Shown here: positions 51,963-60,319 of the stretch, one piece after another
Layout: each line of letters starts with the position of its first letter
Position numbering within the stretch: the first letter of the stretch is position 1
DNA from: Saccharopolyspora ipomoeae
Lineage (GTDB): Bacteria; Actinomycetota; Actinomycetes; Mycobacteriales; Pseudonocardiaceae
Direction of reading: 5' to 3'
Assembly: GCF_029952525.1 (NCBI RefSeq)
Contig: NZ_JASAOF010000018.1
Location: forward strand, 62,001-126,000
Length of the DNA: 64,000 nucleotides
Program-made: the position numbers and the translations under genes
The notes under the pieces: generated by a model
Told to the model about the DNA's origin: nothing
Databases searched by the model: none
What the model saw: only the letters and a program-made list of their open reading frames with translations

Positions 51963-52562
51963 GTGACGGAGATGTCGGCAGCGCCCGAAGTTTTCCGGCA
52001 GGCGGTTGCCGCGTTGACGTCGCCTCAGCCGCGTGCCGAGATCGAGCTCGGCGAGGTCGGTCCACCCAAGCGCCTGGCCCCGTGGGCCCACGCGCTGGCC
52101 GCGGAGGCGAACGGACCGGCAGGCGAGCTGGCGACGGCGCGCTTCGTGCTGCTCCACGACCCGGAGGGCCAGGACGCCTGGGACGGCGTGCTGCGGCTGG
52201 TGGTCTACCTCAAGGCCGAACTCGATCCCGAGGTCGCCGACGACCCGCTGCTGCCGGCCGTGGGCTGGTCGTGGCTCACCGACGCGCTGGAGAACGCGGG
52301 AGCGCACTTCACCGCCCTGGGCGGCACGGTCACCCTCACCTCCTCGGCCCGGTTCGGCGACATCGCGGGCCCGTCCCGCAGCCACGACCTGGAGCTGCGC
52401 GGCTCCTGGACTCCGACACCCTCGGTGTTCGGCGACGGCGACATCGACCTCCGGCCGCACGCGGAGGCGTTCCACGAACTCATGGCCAGCGCGGCGGGTC
52501 TTCCGCCGGAAGGGGTTGCACTGCTCGGCAGGCGCCCGAACGGCGCAGTCCGCCAGGACTGA
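51963..52562 (+). CDS. DUF3000 protein
   Basis: A 199-residue actinobacteria-specific protein of unknown function. Family blocks: [57 protein letters not shown] and [16 protein letters not shown]. It is divergent from hemE, an arrangement also seen in streptomycetes as far as I recall. The GTG at 51963 directly follows TAGAGT; an ATG 9 nt later is a fallback start. Confidence 0.88.
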   Translation: MTEMSAAPEVFRQAVAALTSPQPRAEIELGEVGPPKRLAPWAHALAAEANGPAGELATARFVLLHDPEGQDAWDGVLRLVVYLKAELDPEVADDPLLPAVGWSWLTDALENAGAHFTALGGTVTLTSSARFGDIAGPSRSHDLELRGSWTPTPSVFGDGDIDLRPHAEAFHELMASAAGLPPEGVALLGRRPNGAVRQD

Positions 52563-52993
52563 TCGAGGTCGCCCGATCATCGGCTGCGGCGGGTCGCCGC
52601 AGCGCGTAGCGTTCGGCCCGCGACCCTCCCGCACCCCCTCGAATCCGACACGCCGAAGCGCGACACGCCGGTGTCCGATTTTCATTCGCGAAGTTCGTTC
52701 GGCTTCTTCGAAGTGCTTGTCGGTGCAAGATTTTCACCATGCGCATTCGAAATATGTCGCATGGCCACGCTCCGCCGTTACGGTCGTCGCTCTGAGTCAC
52801 CCGAAAGTGCGACAAAAGTATGGTGTCGTCACAACTCGATCGGGATAGATACCCGATTGATCGTCCCGCTGACCCGCTTGGGCGGTTACGCTCACCCCGA
52901 CGACACCACTTTCGGTCGATCAGTGGCGCGGCTGATTGGTCGAGAGTCCCGGTGCCGGTCGGGGGGCACGACCGACTCCAGGGAGGTAGTGAC
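52563..52993. other. 431-nt gap with an AT-rich leader before the orphan regulator
   Basis: No coding frame is convincing. The stretch 52660-52860 is notably AT-richer than its surroundings. It holds imperfect hairpins (ATGCG / CGCAT near 52740-52765; ATCGGG / CCCGAT near 52840-52860) and TATGGT around 52818 as a -10 candidate. Just before the regulator's ribosome-binding site CGGTCG / CGACCG (about 52957-52975) can pair and might affect initiation. Confidence 0.45.
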
Positions 52994-53710
52994 GTGGCTG
53001 CCGTCGGCTTAGGTCAGGCCGCTCGAACCACGCCTGCCGGCGCTTTGCCGGCCAACATGGTCCCGCACCCGCGGGAAGAGCTGTTCACGGTGCTCGTGGT
53101 GGATGACCATCCGCTGCTCCGAGAGGCGATCGCCGCTCGGCTGCTGCAGATGGGCGCCGGCACGGTGCACGAGGCCGCATCCATGGCCGAAGCCAGGGCT
53201 CGCGCCCTGGCGACCGGTCCGTGCGACCTCGCAATCCTCGATCTCGGGCTCCCGGACGGGACCGGCATCGAACTGGTTACCGAACTCCGGAGCCAGGGCT
53301 GGCCGCGGATCGTGGTGCTCGCTTCGTCCGATGACCCCTATGCGGTCCGGGCCGCCTTCCAAGCAGGCGCTCAGGCGTACCTGCTGAAGTCGGCCTCGCC
53401 CATGGTGGTCACCGACGGCGTGCGCCGCGTGCTCGACGGCGGTGTGTACGCCGATCCCAGCGTGGCTCCGGTGCTCGCCGCCGGTACCCGCGTGCCGGGA
53501 ACGGACAACACACCTCGCGAGCTGTCCGGGCGTGAGGTCGAAGTTCTCCAGTTGGTGGCCGACGGCCGGTCCAACAAGGAGATCGGCGAGGCCCTGAACC
53601 TGTCCGCGCTCACGGTGAAGTCTCACCTGTCGCGGATCGGGCGCAAGCTGGGCACGGGCGACCGAGCGCAGATGGTCGCGTTGGCCATGCGCGCCGGCGT
53701 GATCCGGTGA
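52994..53710 (+). CDS. Orphan NarL-family response regulator
   Basis: A 238-residue regulator with no kinase next to it. After about 34 residues the receiver starts (FTVLVVDDHPLLREA); phosphoacceptor Asp is in LAILDLGLPDGTG; the usual Lys is in YLLKSASP. The DNA-binding domain has LSGREVEVLQLVADGRSNKE and LSALTVKSHLSRIG. The GTG at 52994 has GGGAGG 7 nt upstream. Position between DUF3000 and RNase D is a conserved actinobacterial neighbourhood, so it may be a housekeeping or developmental regulator. Confidence 0.88.
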   Translation: MAAVGLGQAARTTPAGALPANMVPHPREELFTVLVVDDHPLLREAIAARLLQMGAGTVHEAASMAEARARALATGPCDLAILDLGLPDGTGIELVTELRSQGWPRIVVLASSDDPYAVRAAFQAGAQAYLLKSASPMVVTDGVRRVLDGGVYADPSVAPVLAAGTRVPGTDNTPRELSGREVEVLQLVADGRSNKEIGEALNLSALTVKSHLSRIGRKLGTGDRAQMVALAMRAGVIR

Positions 53711-53794
53711 CGGATCGCTGACGAACACCAGCACCGGTGCGGCCGGACCCGACAACGTCGGGCGGACCAGCCACACGACGCGGGCCAAAGCACG

Positions 53795-53800
53795 TAAGGT
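53795..53800 (+). promoter_or_regulatory. -10 box of a leaderless RNase D transcript
   Basis: TAAGGT ends 9 nt before the GTG at 53810; no ribosome-binding site is present between them. Confidence 0.5.
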
Positions 53801-53809
53801 CTGTTAGCC

Positions 53810-55063
53810 GTGGAAGCTGCAAGCCCCGAGACCGTCGGATCCGGCCGCCCGGAGCCGGTGTTGTTGACCGAACCCGCCGACGGCGTGCCGCCGGTGGTGG
53901 ACACCCCGGCCGCGCTGGAAGCGGCCGCGAAAGCGCTGGCCGCAGGTACCGGGCCGGTCGCGGTGGACACCGAGCGCGCCTCGGGTTACCGCTACTCGCA
54001 GCGCGCCTACCTGGTGCAGCTGCGTCGTGAGGGATCGGGAACCGCTCTGGTGGACCCGATCGCTCTCAAGGGCGCGCTCGACCCCTTGGTCCCGGCCCTG
54101 GCCGACACCGAATGGGTGCTGCACGCCGCGTCCCAGGACCTCCCGTGCCTGGCCGAACTCGACCTGCACCCCTCGAAGCTGTTCGACACCGAACTCGCCG
54201 GCAGGCTGGCCGGTTTCGACCGGGTCTCGCTGGGCGCGCTGGTGGAGCGCATGCTCGGCTACCGGCTGGAGAAGGGTCACAGCGCCGCCGACTGGTCAAG
54301 ACGGCCGCTGCCCGAGGACTGGCTGGTCTACGCGGCCCTCGACGTGGAGCTGCTGGTCGCGCTGCGCGACGAGATGCACGACGAGCTCCAGCGGCAGGGC
54401 AAGCTGGACTGGGCCTTCGAGGAGTTCGAGGCCGTCCGCACCGCCGCCCCCGCTCCCCCGCGCGCCGAACCCTGGCGCCGGACCTCCGGGATCCACAAGG
54501 TGCGCAGCCCCCGGCAGCTCGCCGCGGTGCGCGCGCTGTGGCAGACCCGGGACGAATTCGCCCGCGAGCGCGACATCGCGCCGGGCCGCGTGCTGCCGGA
54601 CTCCTCGATCGTTCTGGCGGCGCAGGCCAACCCCAAGTCCGAGGGCGATCTGGTGGCCATGCCGGTGTTCGGCGGGCGCCAGCAGCGCCGCCGCGCCTCG
54701 ATGTGGTTGCAGGCGCTGCGCTCGGCGCGGCGGCTGAGCAACGAGGAGCTGCCCGCCGCATCGACGCCGAACGACGGACCGCCGCCGACCAACCGCTGGT
54801 CGGACCGCGACCCGGCAGCGGCGGCGCGGCTCACCGCGGCCCGCGCGGCGCTCAACGCGATCGCCGAGGAGCACTCGCTGCCGGTGGAGAACCTGCTGCT
54901 GCCCGATCTGGTGCGGCGCACCTGCTGGGCGCCGCCGGAGGACCTCGGCGTCGAGGCGGTGACCGAGCTGCTGCGATCCAAGGGCGCCCGGGAGTGGCAG
55001 ATCGCCCTCACCGCGGCGGCGTTCTCCAAGGCCCTGCACGCCGTTCCGGACGAGGAGTCCTGA
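53810..55063 (+). CDS. rnd: Ribonuclease D
   Basis: A 417-residue 3'-5' exoribonuclease. The DEDD catalytic site is visible: D53 and E55 (AVDTERASGY), D110 (LHAASQDLPCL), Y174 and D178 (WLVYAALDVEL). An HRDC domain follows (about 225-300; VRALWQTRDEFARERDIAPG, MPVFGG), then a C-terminal region ending near GVEAVTELLRSKGAREWQ. In bacteria it trims stable-RNA ends. GTG start with a likely leaderless promoter. Upstream of repeat copy D. Confidence 0.93.
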   Translation: MEAASPETVGSGRPEPVLLTEPADGVPPVVDTPAALEAAAKALAAGTGPVAVDTERASGYRYSQRAYLVQLRREGSGTALVDPIALKGALDPLVPALADTEWVLHAASQDLPCLAELDLHPSKLFDTELAGRLAGFDRVSLGALVERMLGYRLEKGHSAADWSRRPLPEDWLVYAALDVELLVALRDEMHDELQRQGKLDWAFEEFEAVRTAAPAPPRAEPWRRTSGIHKVRSPRQLAAVRALWQTRDEFARERDIAPGRVLPDSSIVLAAQANPKSEGDLVAMPVFGGRQQRRRASMWLQALRSARRLSNEELPAASTPNDGPPPTNRWSDRDPAAAARLTAARAALNAIAEEHSLPVENLLLPDLVRRTCWAPPEDLGVEAVTELLRSKGAREWQIALTAAAFSKALHAVPDEES

Positions 55064-55068
55064 GCGAG

Positions 55069-55137
55069 GGCAGTTCTAGCCACAATTGACCGGGCAAAAC
55101 GGACTTCGATCATGGGTGATCATGGCTAGAACCGCCC
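55069..55137 (+). repeat. Dispersed palindromic element, copy D
   Basis: Arms GTTCTAGCCA (55073-55082) and TGGCTAGAAC (55123-55132) pair perfectly; relative to copy B a T-A pair has become C-G on both sides. Extending the arms by 4 unpaired bases each side leaves the same 32-nt core length, with CGGGCAAAACGGAC and GATCATGGGTG. It begins 5 nt after the RNase D stop and may terminate it. Confidence 0.85.
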
Positions 55138-55237
55138 CATGTCTCGCCGAGCGCACCGGCGCTCCCTCGGGAAAGATCAGCCACGCCGGGTTCGGGCTGG
55201 TCAGCATGTGAGACAACCGACAGGGGCAGGCACGTGG

Positions 55238-55251
55238 TTACCGGTGGGTAA
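55238..55251. promoter_or_regulatory. Operator 1 upstream of fadAB
   Basis: TTACC GGTG GGTAA, a 5-bp inverted repeat with 4-nt spacer. Its centre is 31 nt, about three helical turns, from operator 2. Confidence 0.6.
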
Positions 55252-55258
55252 TAAGCGC

Positions 55259-55264
55259 TAGAGT
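55259..55264 (+). promoter_or_regulatory. -10 box of fadAB
   Basis: TAGAGT lies between the two TTACC-N4-GGTAA palindromes, so a bound repressor at either would block the promoter. The -35 region is overlapped by operator 1 and is not consensus. Confidence 0.45.
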
Positions 55265-55268
55265 GCGG

Positions 55269-55282
55269 TTACCGGCCGGTAA
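55269..55282. promoter_or_regulatory. Operator 2 upstream of fadAB
   Basis: TTACCGGCCGGTAA is a perfect 14-bp palindrome just downstream of TAGAGT, at the expected transcription start. The pattern is typical of TetR-family fatty-acid regulators; no such regulator is encoded in the window. Confidence 0.6.
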
Positions 55283-55342
55283 GGCGCCGCCTCTCGCGGA
55301 CCTCGGCCGAGCACCATCCACCAAGCCAGTGAGGAGCACGCC

Positions 55343-56584
55343 GTGGCCGCACCTGCGTCGGCACCCGCCGACAGCCGCAGCCGCCCAGCGGTTCGGGACG
55401 TGGTCTTCGTCGACGGCGTACGCACGCCGTTCGGCAAGGCCGGCTCGAAGGGCCAGTACGCCCAGACGCGCGCGGACGACATGGTCGTCAAGGTCATCCG
55501 GGAACTGCTGCGCCGCCACCCGGAACTTCCGGCGGAGCGCATCGACGAGGTCGCGATCGCCGCGACGACCCAGATCGGTGACCAGGGCCTGACCATCGGC
55601 CGCACCGCGGCGCTGCTGGCCGGGCTGCCCAAGTCCGTGCCGGGCTTCGCCATCGACCGCATGTGCGCCGGCGCCATGACCGCCGTGACCACCGTGTCCA
55701 GCGGCATCGCCTTCGGCGCCTACGACGTCGTCATCGCGGGCGGCGTCGAGCACATGGGCAACCACCCGATGGGTGAGGGCGCCGACCCCAACCCGCGCTT
55801 CGTGTCCGACAAGATCGTCGACCCGTCCGCGCTGGTCATGGGCTCCACCGCCGAGAACCTGCACGACCGCTACCCGTCGCTGACCAAGGAGCGCACCGAC
55901 GCGTACGCGGCCCTGAGCCAGCAGCGCTACGACGAGGCGATGCAGGCGGGCAAGATCGCTCCCGACCTGGTCTCGGTCGCCACCCGCTCCGACGAGGGCT
56001 GGGGCCTGGCCACCACCGACGAGCCGCCGCGCCCGGGCACCACGGTCGAGAGCCTCTCCGGCCTCAAGACCCCGTTCCGCCCGCACGGCCGCGTCACCCC
56101 GGGCAACGCCGCCGGGCTCAACGACGGCGCGACCGGTGCCCTGCTGGCCGACGCGGAGACCGCCGAGGAGCTCGGCCTGCCGGTCGGGATGCGCCTGGTC
56201 GGCTACGCCTTCGCCGGCGTCGAGCCGGAGGTCATGGGCGTCGGCCCGGTCCCGGCGACCGAGAAGGCCCTCCAGCGCGCCGGTCTCACGATCGACGACA
56301 TCGGCCTCTTCGAGATCAACGAGGCCTTCGCCGTGCAGGTGCTGGCCTTCCTGGAGCACTTCGGCATCGCCGACGACGACCCGCGGGTGAACCCGTGGGG
56401 CGGCGCGATCGCCTGCGGTCACCCGCTGGCCTCCTCCGGCGTGCGGCTGATGACGCAGCTGTCCCGCCACTTCGCAGAGCACCCCGAGGTCCGCTACGGC
56501 ATCACCACCATGTGCATCGGCATCGGCATGGGCGGAACGGTCATCTGGGAGAACCCGAACTACAACGCAGGAGGCGAGCAGTGA
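55343..56584 (+). CDS. fadA: Acetyl-CoA acyltransferase (thiolase)
   Basis: A 413-residue thiolase for the last step of beta-oxidation. The acyl-accepting Cys is C108 (IDRMCAGAM); the other active residues are in NEAFAVQ, CGHPLASSGVR and MCIGIGMGG. N-terminal VVFVDGVRTPFGKAGSKG is typical of the fatty-oxidation-complex beta subunit. The GTG start has GAGGAG 7 nt upstream. It overlaps fadB in a GTGA junction, so the two subunits are made together. Controlled by the palindromes at 55238 and 55269, by inference. Confidence 0.94.
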   Translation: MAAPASAPADSRSRPAVRDVVFVDGVRTPFGKAGSKGQYAQTRADDMVVKVIRELLRRHPELPAERIDEVAIAATTQIGDQGLTIGRTAALLAGLPKSVPGFAIDRMCAGAMTAVTTVSSGIAFGAYDVVIAGGVEHMGNHPMGEGADPNPRFVSDKIVDPSALVMGSTAENLHDRYPSLTKERTDAYAALSQQRYDEAMQAGKIAPDLVSVATRSDEGWGLATTDEPPRPGTTVESLSGLKTPFRPHGRVTPGNAAGLNDGATGALLADAETAEELGLPVGMRLVGYAFAGVEPEVMGVGPVPATEKALQRAGLTIDDIGLFEINEAFAVQVLAFLEHFGIADDDPRVNPWGGAIACGHPLASSGVRLMTQLSRHFAEHPEVRYGITTMCIGIGMGGTVIWENPNYNAGGEQ

Positions 56585-58677
56585 CTGACTTCGCGGCGCT
56601 GTTCCCCGACGAGGTCGTGACCAAGGCGTACACCCGCCTCGTCGACGTTCCCGGTCTGACCGGCAAGCTCGCGCTCATCACCATCGACAACGGCCACGAC
56701 CACACCAAGCCGTCGACCTTCGGCCCGGGTGGTCTGAGCAGCCTGAACGCCGCGCTGGACGAGGCGTTCGCCGCCGAGCCCGCCGCGATCGCGGTCACCG
56801 GCAAGCCGTTCGTGTTCGCCGTCGGCGCCGACCTCACCGGTGTCGGCCAGGTGTCGCAGCGCGAGCACGCGCAGGCCATCGCGCAGACCGGCCACGACGT
56901 GTTCCGCCGGCTCACCGAGTCGACGATCCCGACGTTCGCCTTCGTCAACGGCGCGGCCCTGGGCGGCGGCCTGGAGCTGGCGCTGTCCTGCCACTACCGG
57001 ACCGTGGCCTCCAACGCGGGCGCCATCGCGTTCCCGGAGTGCTACCTGGGTCTGTTCCCGGGCTGGGGCGGCACGCAGCTGCTGCCGAACCTGATCGGCC
57101 CGGACGCGGCCGTGACGGTGATCATCGAGAACGCGCTGAGCCAGAACAAGATGCTCAACCCGAAGAAGGGCCTGCAGCTGGGCATCTTCGACGAGCTGCT
57201 GGAAGGCGCGGACTTCCTCGAGGAGTCGCTGCGCTGGCTGGTCCGCGTCGTCAACGGCGACAAGACCGTCGAGCGCCCGGAGATCGACCGCGGCCAGGGC
57301 TGGGACGACGCGGTGGCGCGCGCCAAGCAGATCGTCGAGTCCAAGACCAAGGGCGCCTCGCCCGCGGTCACCAAGACCGTCGAGCTGATCGAGCTGGCCC
57401 GCAACAACGACATCGACGCCGGCTACGCCGCCGAGACCGAGGCGCTGACCGACGCGCTGATGTCCGACGAGCTGCGCGCCGGGCTGTACTCGTTCGACCT
57501 GGCCCAGAAGCGCGCCAAGCGCCCGGCCGGTGCGCCGGACAAGGGCCTGGCCCGCCCGGTGAACAAGGTCGGCGTGGTCGGCGCCGGTCTGATGGCCGGT
57601 CAGCTGGCGCTGCTGTTCGTGCGCCGCCTGCAGGTGCCGGTGGTCATCACCGACATCGACCAGGCCCGCATCGACAAGGGCGTCGCCTACATCCACGGCG
57701 AGATCGACAAGCTCGCCGGCAAGGGCCGCCTGTCGCCGGACGCCACCAACCGCCTCAAGGCGCTGGTGACCGGCGAGCTGGACAAGAAGGCCTTCGCCGA
57801 CGCCGACTTCGTCATCGAGGCCGTCTTCGAGGAGATGACGGTCAAGCAGAAGGTCTTCGCCGAACTGGAGGAGCACGTCTCCCCCGAGGCGATCCTGGCG
57901 ACCAACACCTCGTCGCTGTCGATCACGGAGATGGCCTCGAAGCTGAAGAACCCGGAGCGGGTCGTCGGCTTCCACTTCTTCAACCCGGTCGCGGTGCTGC
58001 CGCTGCTGGAGATCGTGCGCGGCGACAAGACCGACGACGCCTCGCTGGCCACCGCCTTCGGCGTCGGCAAGAAGCTGAAGAAGTCCTCGGTGCTGGTCAA
58101 GGACGCTCCGGCGTTCGTGGTGAACCGGCTGCTGACGCGCTTCATGGGCGAGGTCATCGCCGCCGTCGACGAGGGCACGCCCTTCGAGGTCGCCGACAAC
58201 GCCCTCGAAGAGCTCGGTCTGCCGATGAGCCCGATGGTGCTGCTGCAGCTGGTCGGCCCGGCCGTCGCCCAGCACGTCAACGGCACCATGCACGCGGCGT
58301 TCCCGGAGCGCTTCGGCATCAGCGACAACCTGCAGCGGTTCGTCGACGCGGGCAAGACCGCGGTCTGGACGTTCGACGAGTCCGGCAACGTGGTCGTCGA
58401 CCCCGAGGTCGCCGAGCTGTGGAAGCAGGGCGATGCGCCCTCCACCAGCGAGCAGGTCCGCGACCGCGCGCTCGGCGCGCTGGCCGAGGAGATCCGGATC
58501 ATGCTCGACGAGGACGTCGTCGCCGAGGCGCAGGACATCGACCTGTGCATGATCCTGGGCGCGGGCTGGCCGTTCTGGCTGGGCGGCATCACGCCGTACC
58601 TGGACCGCGCGGGCGTGTCCGAGCGGGTCAACGGCAAGCGGTTCCTCGCCCCGGGCGTGGCCTCCCTGCCCGCCTGA
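56581..58677 (+). CDS. fadB: Fatty-acid oxidation complex alpha subunit (enoyl-CoA hydratase / 3-hydroxyacyl-CoA dehydrogenase)
   Basis: A 698-residue bifunctional protein. Residues ~1-300 are a crotonase domain (PFVFAVGADLTGVGQ, NGAALGGGLELALSCHYRT, FPECYLGLFPGWGGTQ with the catalytic Glu). Residues ~325-515 are the dehydrogenase NAD domain (NKVGVVGAGLMAGQLALL, VIEAVFEEMTVKQKVF, ATNTSSLSI, and the His in VVGFHFFNPVAVLPL), then C-terminal domains (PAFVVNRLLTRFMGE). GTG start in a GTGA overlap with fadA. A strong terminator follows. Confidence 0.95.
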   Translation: MTDFAALFPDEVVTKAYTRLVDVPGLTGKLALITIDNGHDHTKPSTFGPGGLSSLNAALDEAFAAEPAAIAVTGKPFVFAVGADLTGVGQVSQREHAQAIAQTGHDVFRRLTESTIPTFAFVNGAALGGGLELALSCHYRTVASNAGAIAFPECYLGLFPGWGGTQLLPNLIGPDAAVTVIIENALSQNKMLNPKKGLQLGIFDELLEGADFLEESLRWLVRVVNGDKTVERPEIDRGQGWDDAVARAKQIVESKTKGASPAVTKTVELIELARNNDIDAGYAAETEALTDALMSDELRAGLYSFDLAQKRAKRPAGAPDKGLARPVNKVGVVGAGLMAGQLALLFVRRLQVPVVITDIDQARIDKGVAYIHGEIDKLAGKGRLSPDATNRLKALVTGELDKKAFADADFVIEAVFEEMTVKQKVFAELEEHVSPEAILATNTSSLSITEMASKLKNPERVVGFHFFNPVAVLPLLEIVRGDKTDDASLATAFGVGKKLKKSSVLVKDAPAFVVNRLLTRFMGEVIAAVDEGTPFEVADNALEELGLPMSPMVLLQLVGPAVAQHVNGTMHAAFPERFGISDNLQRFVDAGKTAVWTFDESGNVVVDPEVAELWKQGDAPSTSEQVRDRALGALAEEIRIMLDEDVVAEAQDIDLCMILGAGWPFWLGGITPYLDRAGVSERVNGKRFLAPGVASLPA

Positions 58678-58692
58678 TCCGAGCACGACCGC

Positions 58693-58727
58693 AACGGGGG
58701 CCGGAGTCCACGACTCCGGCCCCCGTT
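58693..58727 (+). terminator. Terminator of fadAB
   Basis: Perfect 15-bp stem AACGGGGGCCGGAGT / ACTCCGGCCCCCGTT with a 5-nt loop, 15 nt after the fadB stop. Confidence 0.85.
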
Positions 58728-58791
58728 CTGCTGCGTGAGGTCGGGTATCGGGTCTGTCATGATGGAGTCGACGGAGACGAGGTGATGTCCG

Positions 58792-59376
58792 GTGACCGCG
58801 CTTGTTCAGCACGAACTGGGGCCGTTCACGATCGCCGACTGGCACGCCCTGCCCGCTCGCGAAGACGGGTCTCGGCTGGAGCTCATCGAGGGGAACTGGC
58901 TCGTGACGCCACCGCCGAGCGGCTACCACCAGTGGGCGGAGAAGCGGATCATCGCGGCGTTCGACCGGGCGATCGAGCAGGCAGGCCGTGCCGACGAGCT
59001 CTTCGCCGTCTCCGGTGTGGGAGTGGAGATCAGCACCACCTACCGCTCCGCGCTCATCCCCGACTTCGTCGTGCTCAACCGCCCACCTGCGGGCAACACC
59101 TTCCAGGCCGCTGACGTGCTGCTGATCGGCGAGATCTGGTCACCGGGCAACACGCACACCGAGCAGCAGGAGAAGTTCCACGCGTGCGAACGCGCCGGGG
59201 TGCAGTACTTCTGGAGCGTCGCCCAGGACGTCGGCGGCCCCTGCGAACTCGCCGCCTACCGCCTCGACAACGGCCGCTACTCGCTGGTCACGACGGCATC
59301 GCGCGGCCAGGGGCCGGTGCACGTGGACGCTGCGCCCGCTCCCCTCGCCGTGGACGTCGACGCGCTGCGGCTGTGA
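58792..59376 (+). CDS. Uma2-family (DUF820) putative endonuclease
   Basis: A 194-residue PD-(D/E)XK-fold protein. RLELIEGNWLVTPPPSGYHQ at the N-terminus, ALIPDFVVLNRP with the Asp, and LLIGEIWSPGNTHTEQQEKF carry the family's acidic residues; HACERAGVQYFWSV follows. Uma2 proteins are abundant in cyanobacteria and actinomycetes, and their role is unsettled. GTG start at 58792. It converges on the Abi gene with 14 nt between the stops. Confidence 0.85.
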   Translation: MTALVQHELGPFTIADWHALPAREDGSRLELIEGNWLVTPPPSGYHQWAEKRIIAAFDRAIEQAGRADELFAVSGVGVEISTTYRSALIPDFVVLNRPPAGNTFQAADVLLIGEIWSPGNTHTEQQEKFHACERAGVQYFWSVAQDVGGPCELAAYRLDNGRYSLVTTASRGQGPVHVDAAPAPLAVDVDALRL

Positions 59377-59390
59377 CGGGTCCGAACAGC

Positions 59391-60185
59391 TCAGTGCCGT
59401 TCTCGGTCTCTGAGGTCTCGCATGAGCTCACCGGCGTCGATGTCGCTCACCGGACCGGGTGATCGAGGAGACCGTTCTGCTGCTCCCAGCTCTGTGACGC
59501 GCGCAAGAATCCCAGGGGTGCGCGAACGGTCGGCAAGCCAGTGCCCGACCGGCTCCGAGATCCAGCGGACAAGTGTGATGAGATCTTCGTGAATCTCCGC
59601 GGGGCTTCGGCGGACCTTGGTACCTGGCACGCGGAACCCGCTGATCACCGGTTCGCAGTGCGCAATCCGGTTGCGCAGAGCATAGACCCGCTGTGCCAAC
59701 GCATGGACGTCGCTCCGGATCTGAGGAGATCCTGGGAATGCGAAGCGAAGTGCAGGTCTCCACAGGGTGGCGTCGTAGTACCGTCGCTGTCGAAACGGTT
59801 TCTGCCCGACGAAACCCCCGGGTTCCAGGAGATGAACCCAGAACCCCATCGTCAACTGAGCGATCAACCTGCCCGGCGAGCTATCGCCCCCGCAAGCACC
59901 GTCCTTCCACGCCTTTGCGATGGCGACCTGGCCGCGTTCATCGAGAAGTTGATCATCGGCCCACCACTGCGGGCCGTACATCTCAGCCAGCCGATCGTTC
60001 ATGGCGTTCCGCAACACCACCTCGACCACCCCGAGGTCGCGGTAGAAGCTGGTGGCCAGCTCCCCTCCGAGCAAACACAGGTGCAAGGGCGAGCACCCGC
60101 ATTGCAGCGCAGCCTCGTAATACGTGCCCAACCGTTCTGCGGACAACAGCGATTCGAGCTCGTCCGGGACGGCGTCCTCGATCAT
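59391..60185 (-). CDS. Abi/AbiF-like HEPN abortive-infection protein
   Basis: A 264-residue protein of the Abi family (AbiD/AbiF type). The first family block is VVEVVLRNAMNDRLAEMYG (53-71, R59-N60); the second holds the HEPN ribonuclease motif R171-N-R-I-A-H176 in VYALRNRIAHCEPV. GRLIAQLTMGFWVHLL (106-120) is the usual middle block. HEPN Abi proteins cleave RNA and arrest growth on phage infection; related AbiF genes are paired with a regulatory RNA. Here a transcript facing the gene ends in the hairpin at 60253. ATG at 60185. Anti-phage activity is inferred. Confidence 0.82.
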   Translation of the reverse strand: MIEDAVPDELESLLSAERLGTYYEAALQCGCSPLHLCLLGGELATSFYRDLGVVEVVLRNAMNDRLAEMYGPQWWADDQLLDERGQVAIAKAWKDGACGGDSSPGRLIAQLTMGFWVHLLEPGGFVGQKPFRQRRYYDATLWRPALRFAFPGSPQIRSDVHALAQRVYALRNRIAHCEPVISGFRVPGTKVRRSPAEIHEDLITLVRWISEPVGHWLADRSRTPGILARVTELGAAERSPRSPGPVSDIDAGELMRDLRDRERH

Positions 60186-60230
60186 GCCCCGGGTTGTATC
60201 ACTGCCGTTACTCGGCGTAGCGGGCAGGCC

Positions 60231-60297
60231 GTGGTAGAGTTCTTCACGAAGTCCCCCGGTTAGCCAGTACTTCGGTACGCGCCGGGGGTTTTATTTT
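60231..60297 (+). ncRNA. Candidate small RNA paired with the Abi/HEPN gene
   Basis: Head-to-head with the abi gene is a short plus-strand unit with no ORF. It reads GTGGTAGAGTTCTTCACGAAG and then enters a hairpin with a UUCG loop and U-tract. CTTC / GAAG (60242-60251) forms a mini-stem, and GAAGT (60248-60252) can also pair with ACTTC (60269-60273) as a possible pseudoknot. The only gene upstream on this strand is Uma2, ~870 nt away, so a dedicated RNA is more likely than read-through termination. Promoter weak (TTGTAT at 60194 with GTAGCG, or TAGAGT at 60235). Boundaries are approximate. Confidence 0.4.
60253..60297 (+). terminator. Intrinsic terminator with UUCG tetraloop and U-tract
   Basis: CCCCCGG (60253-60259) pairs with CCGGGGG (60282-60288); inside, GC CA GTAC TTCG GTAC GC forms the upper stem. 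TTTTATTTT (60289-60297) follows, which makes this the only textbook U-tract terminator in the window and fixes the plus-strand orientation. Confidence 0.8.
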
Positions 60298-60319
60298 GCC
60301 CACTTGGTGTCGCTGATCG

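Noticed and set aside
3921..55137. CRISPR-like array interpretation of the four repeated elements
   Set aside because: The copies are tens of kilobases apart, palindromic and in mixed orientation; there are no regularly spaced direct repeats or cas genes.
58792..59376. Uma2 gene as part of a transposon
   Set aside because: No terminal inverted repeats, target duplication or transposase were seen around it.
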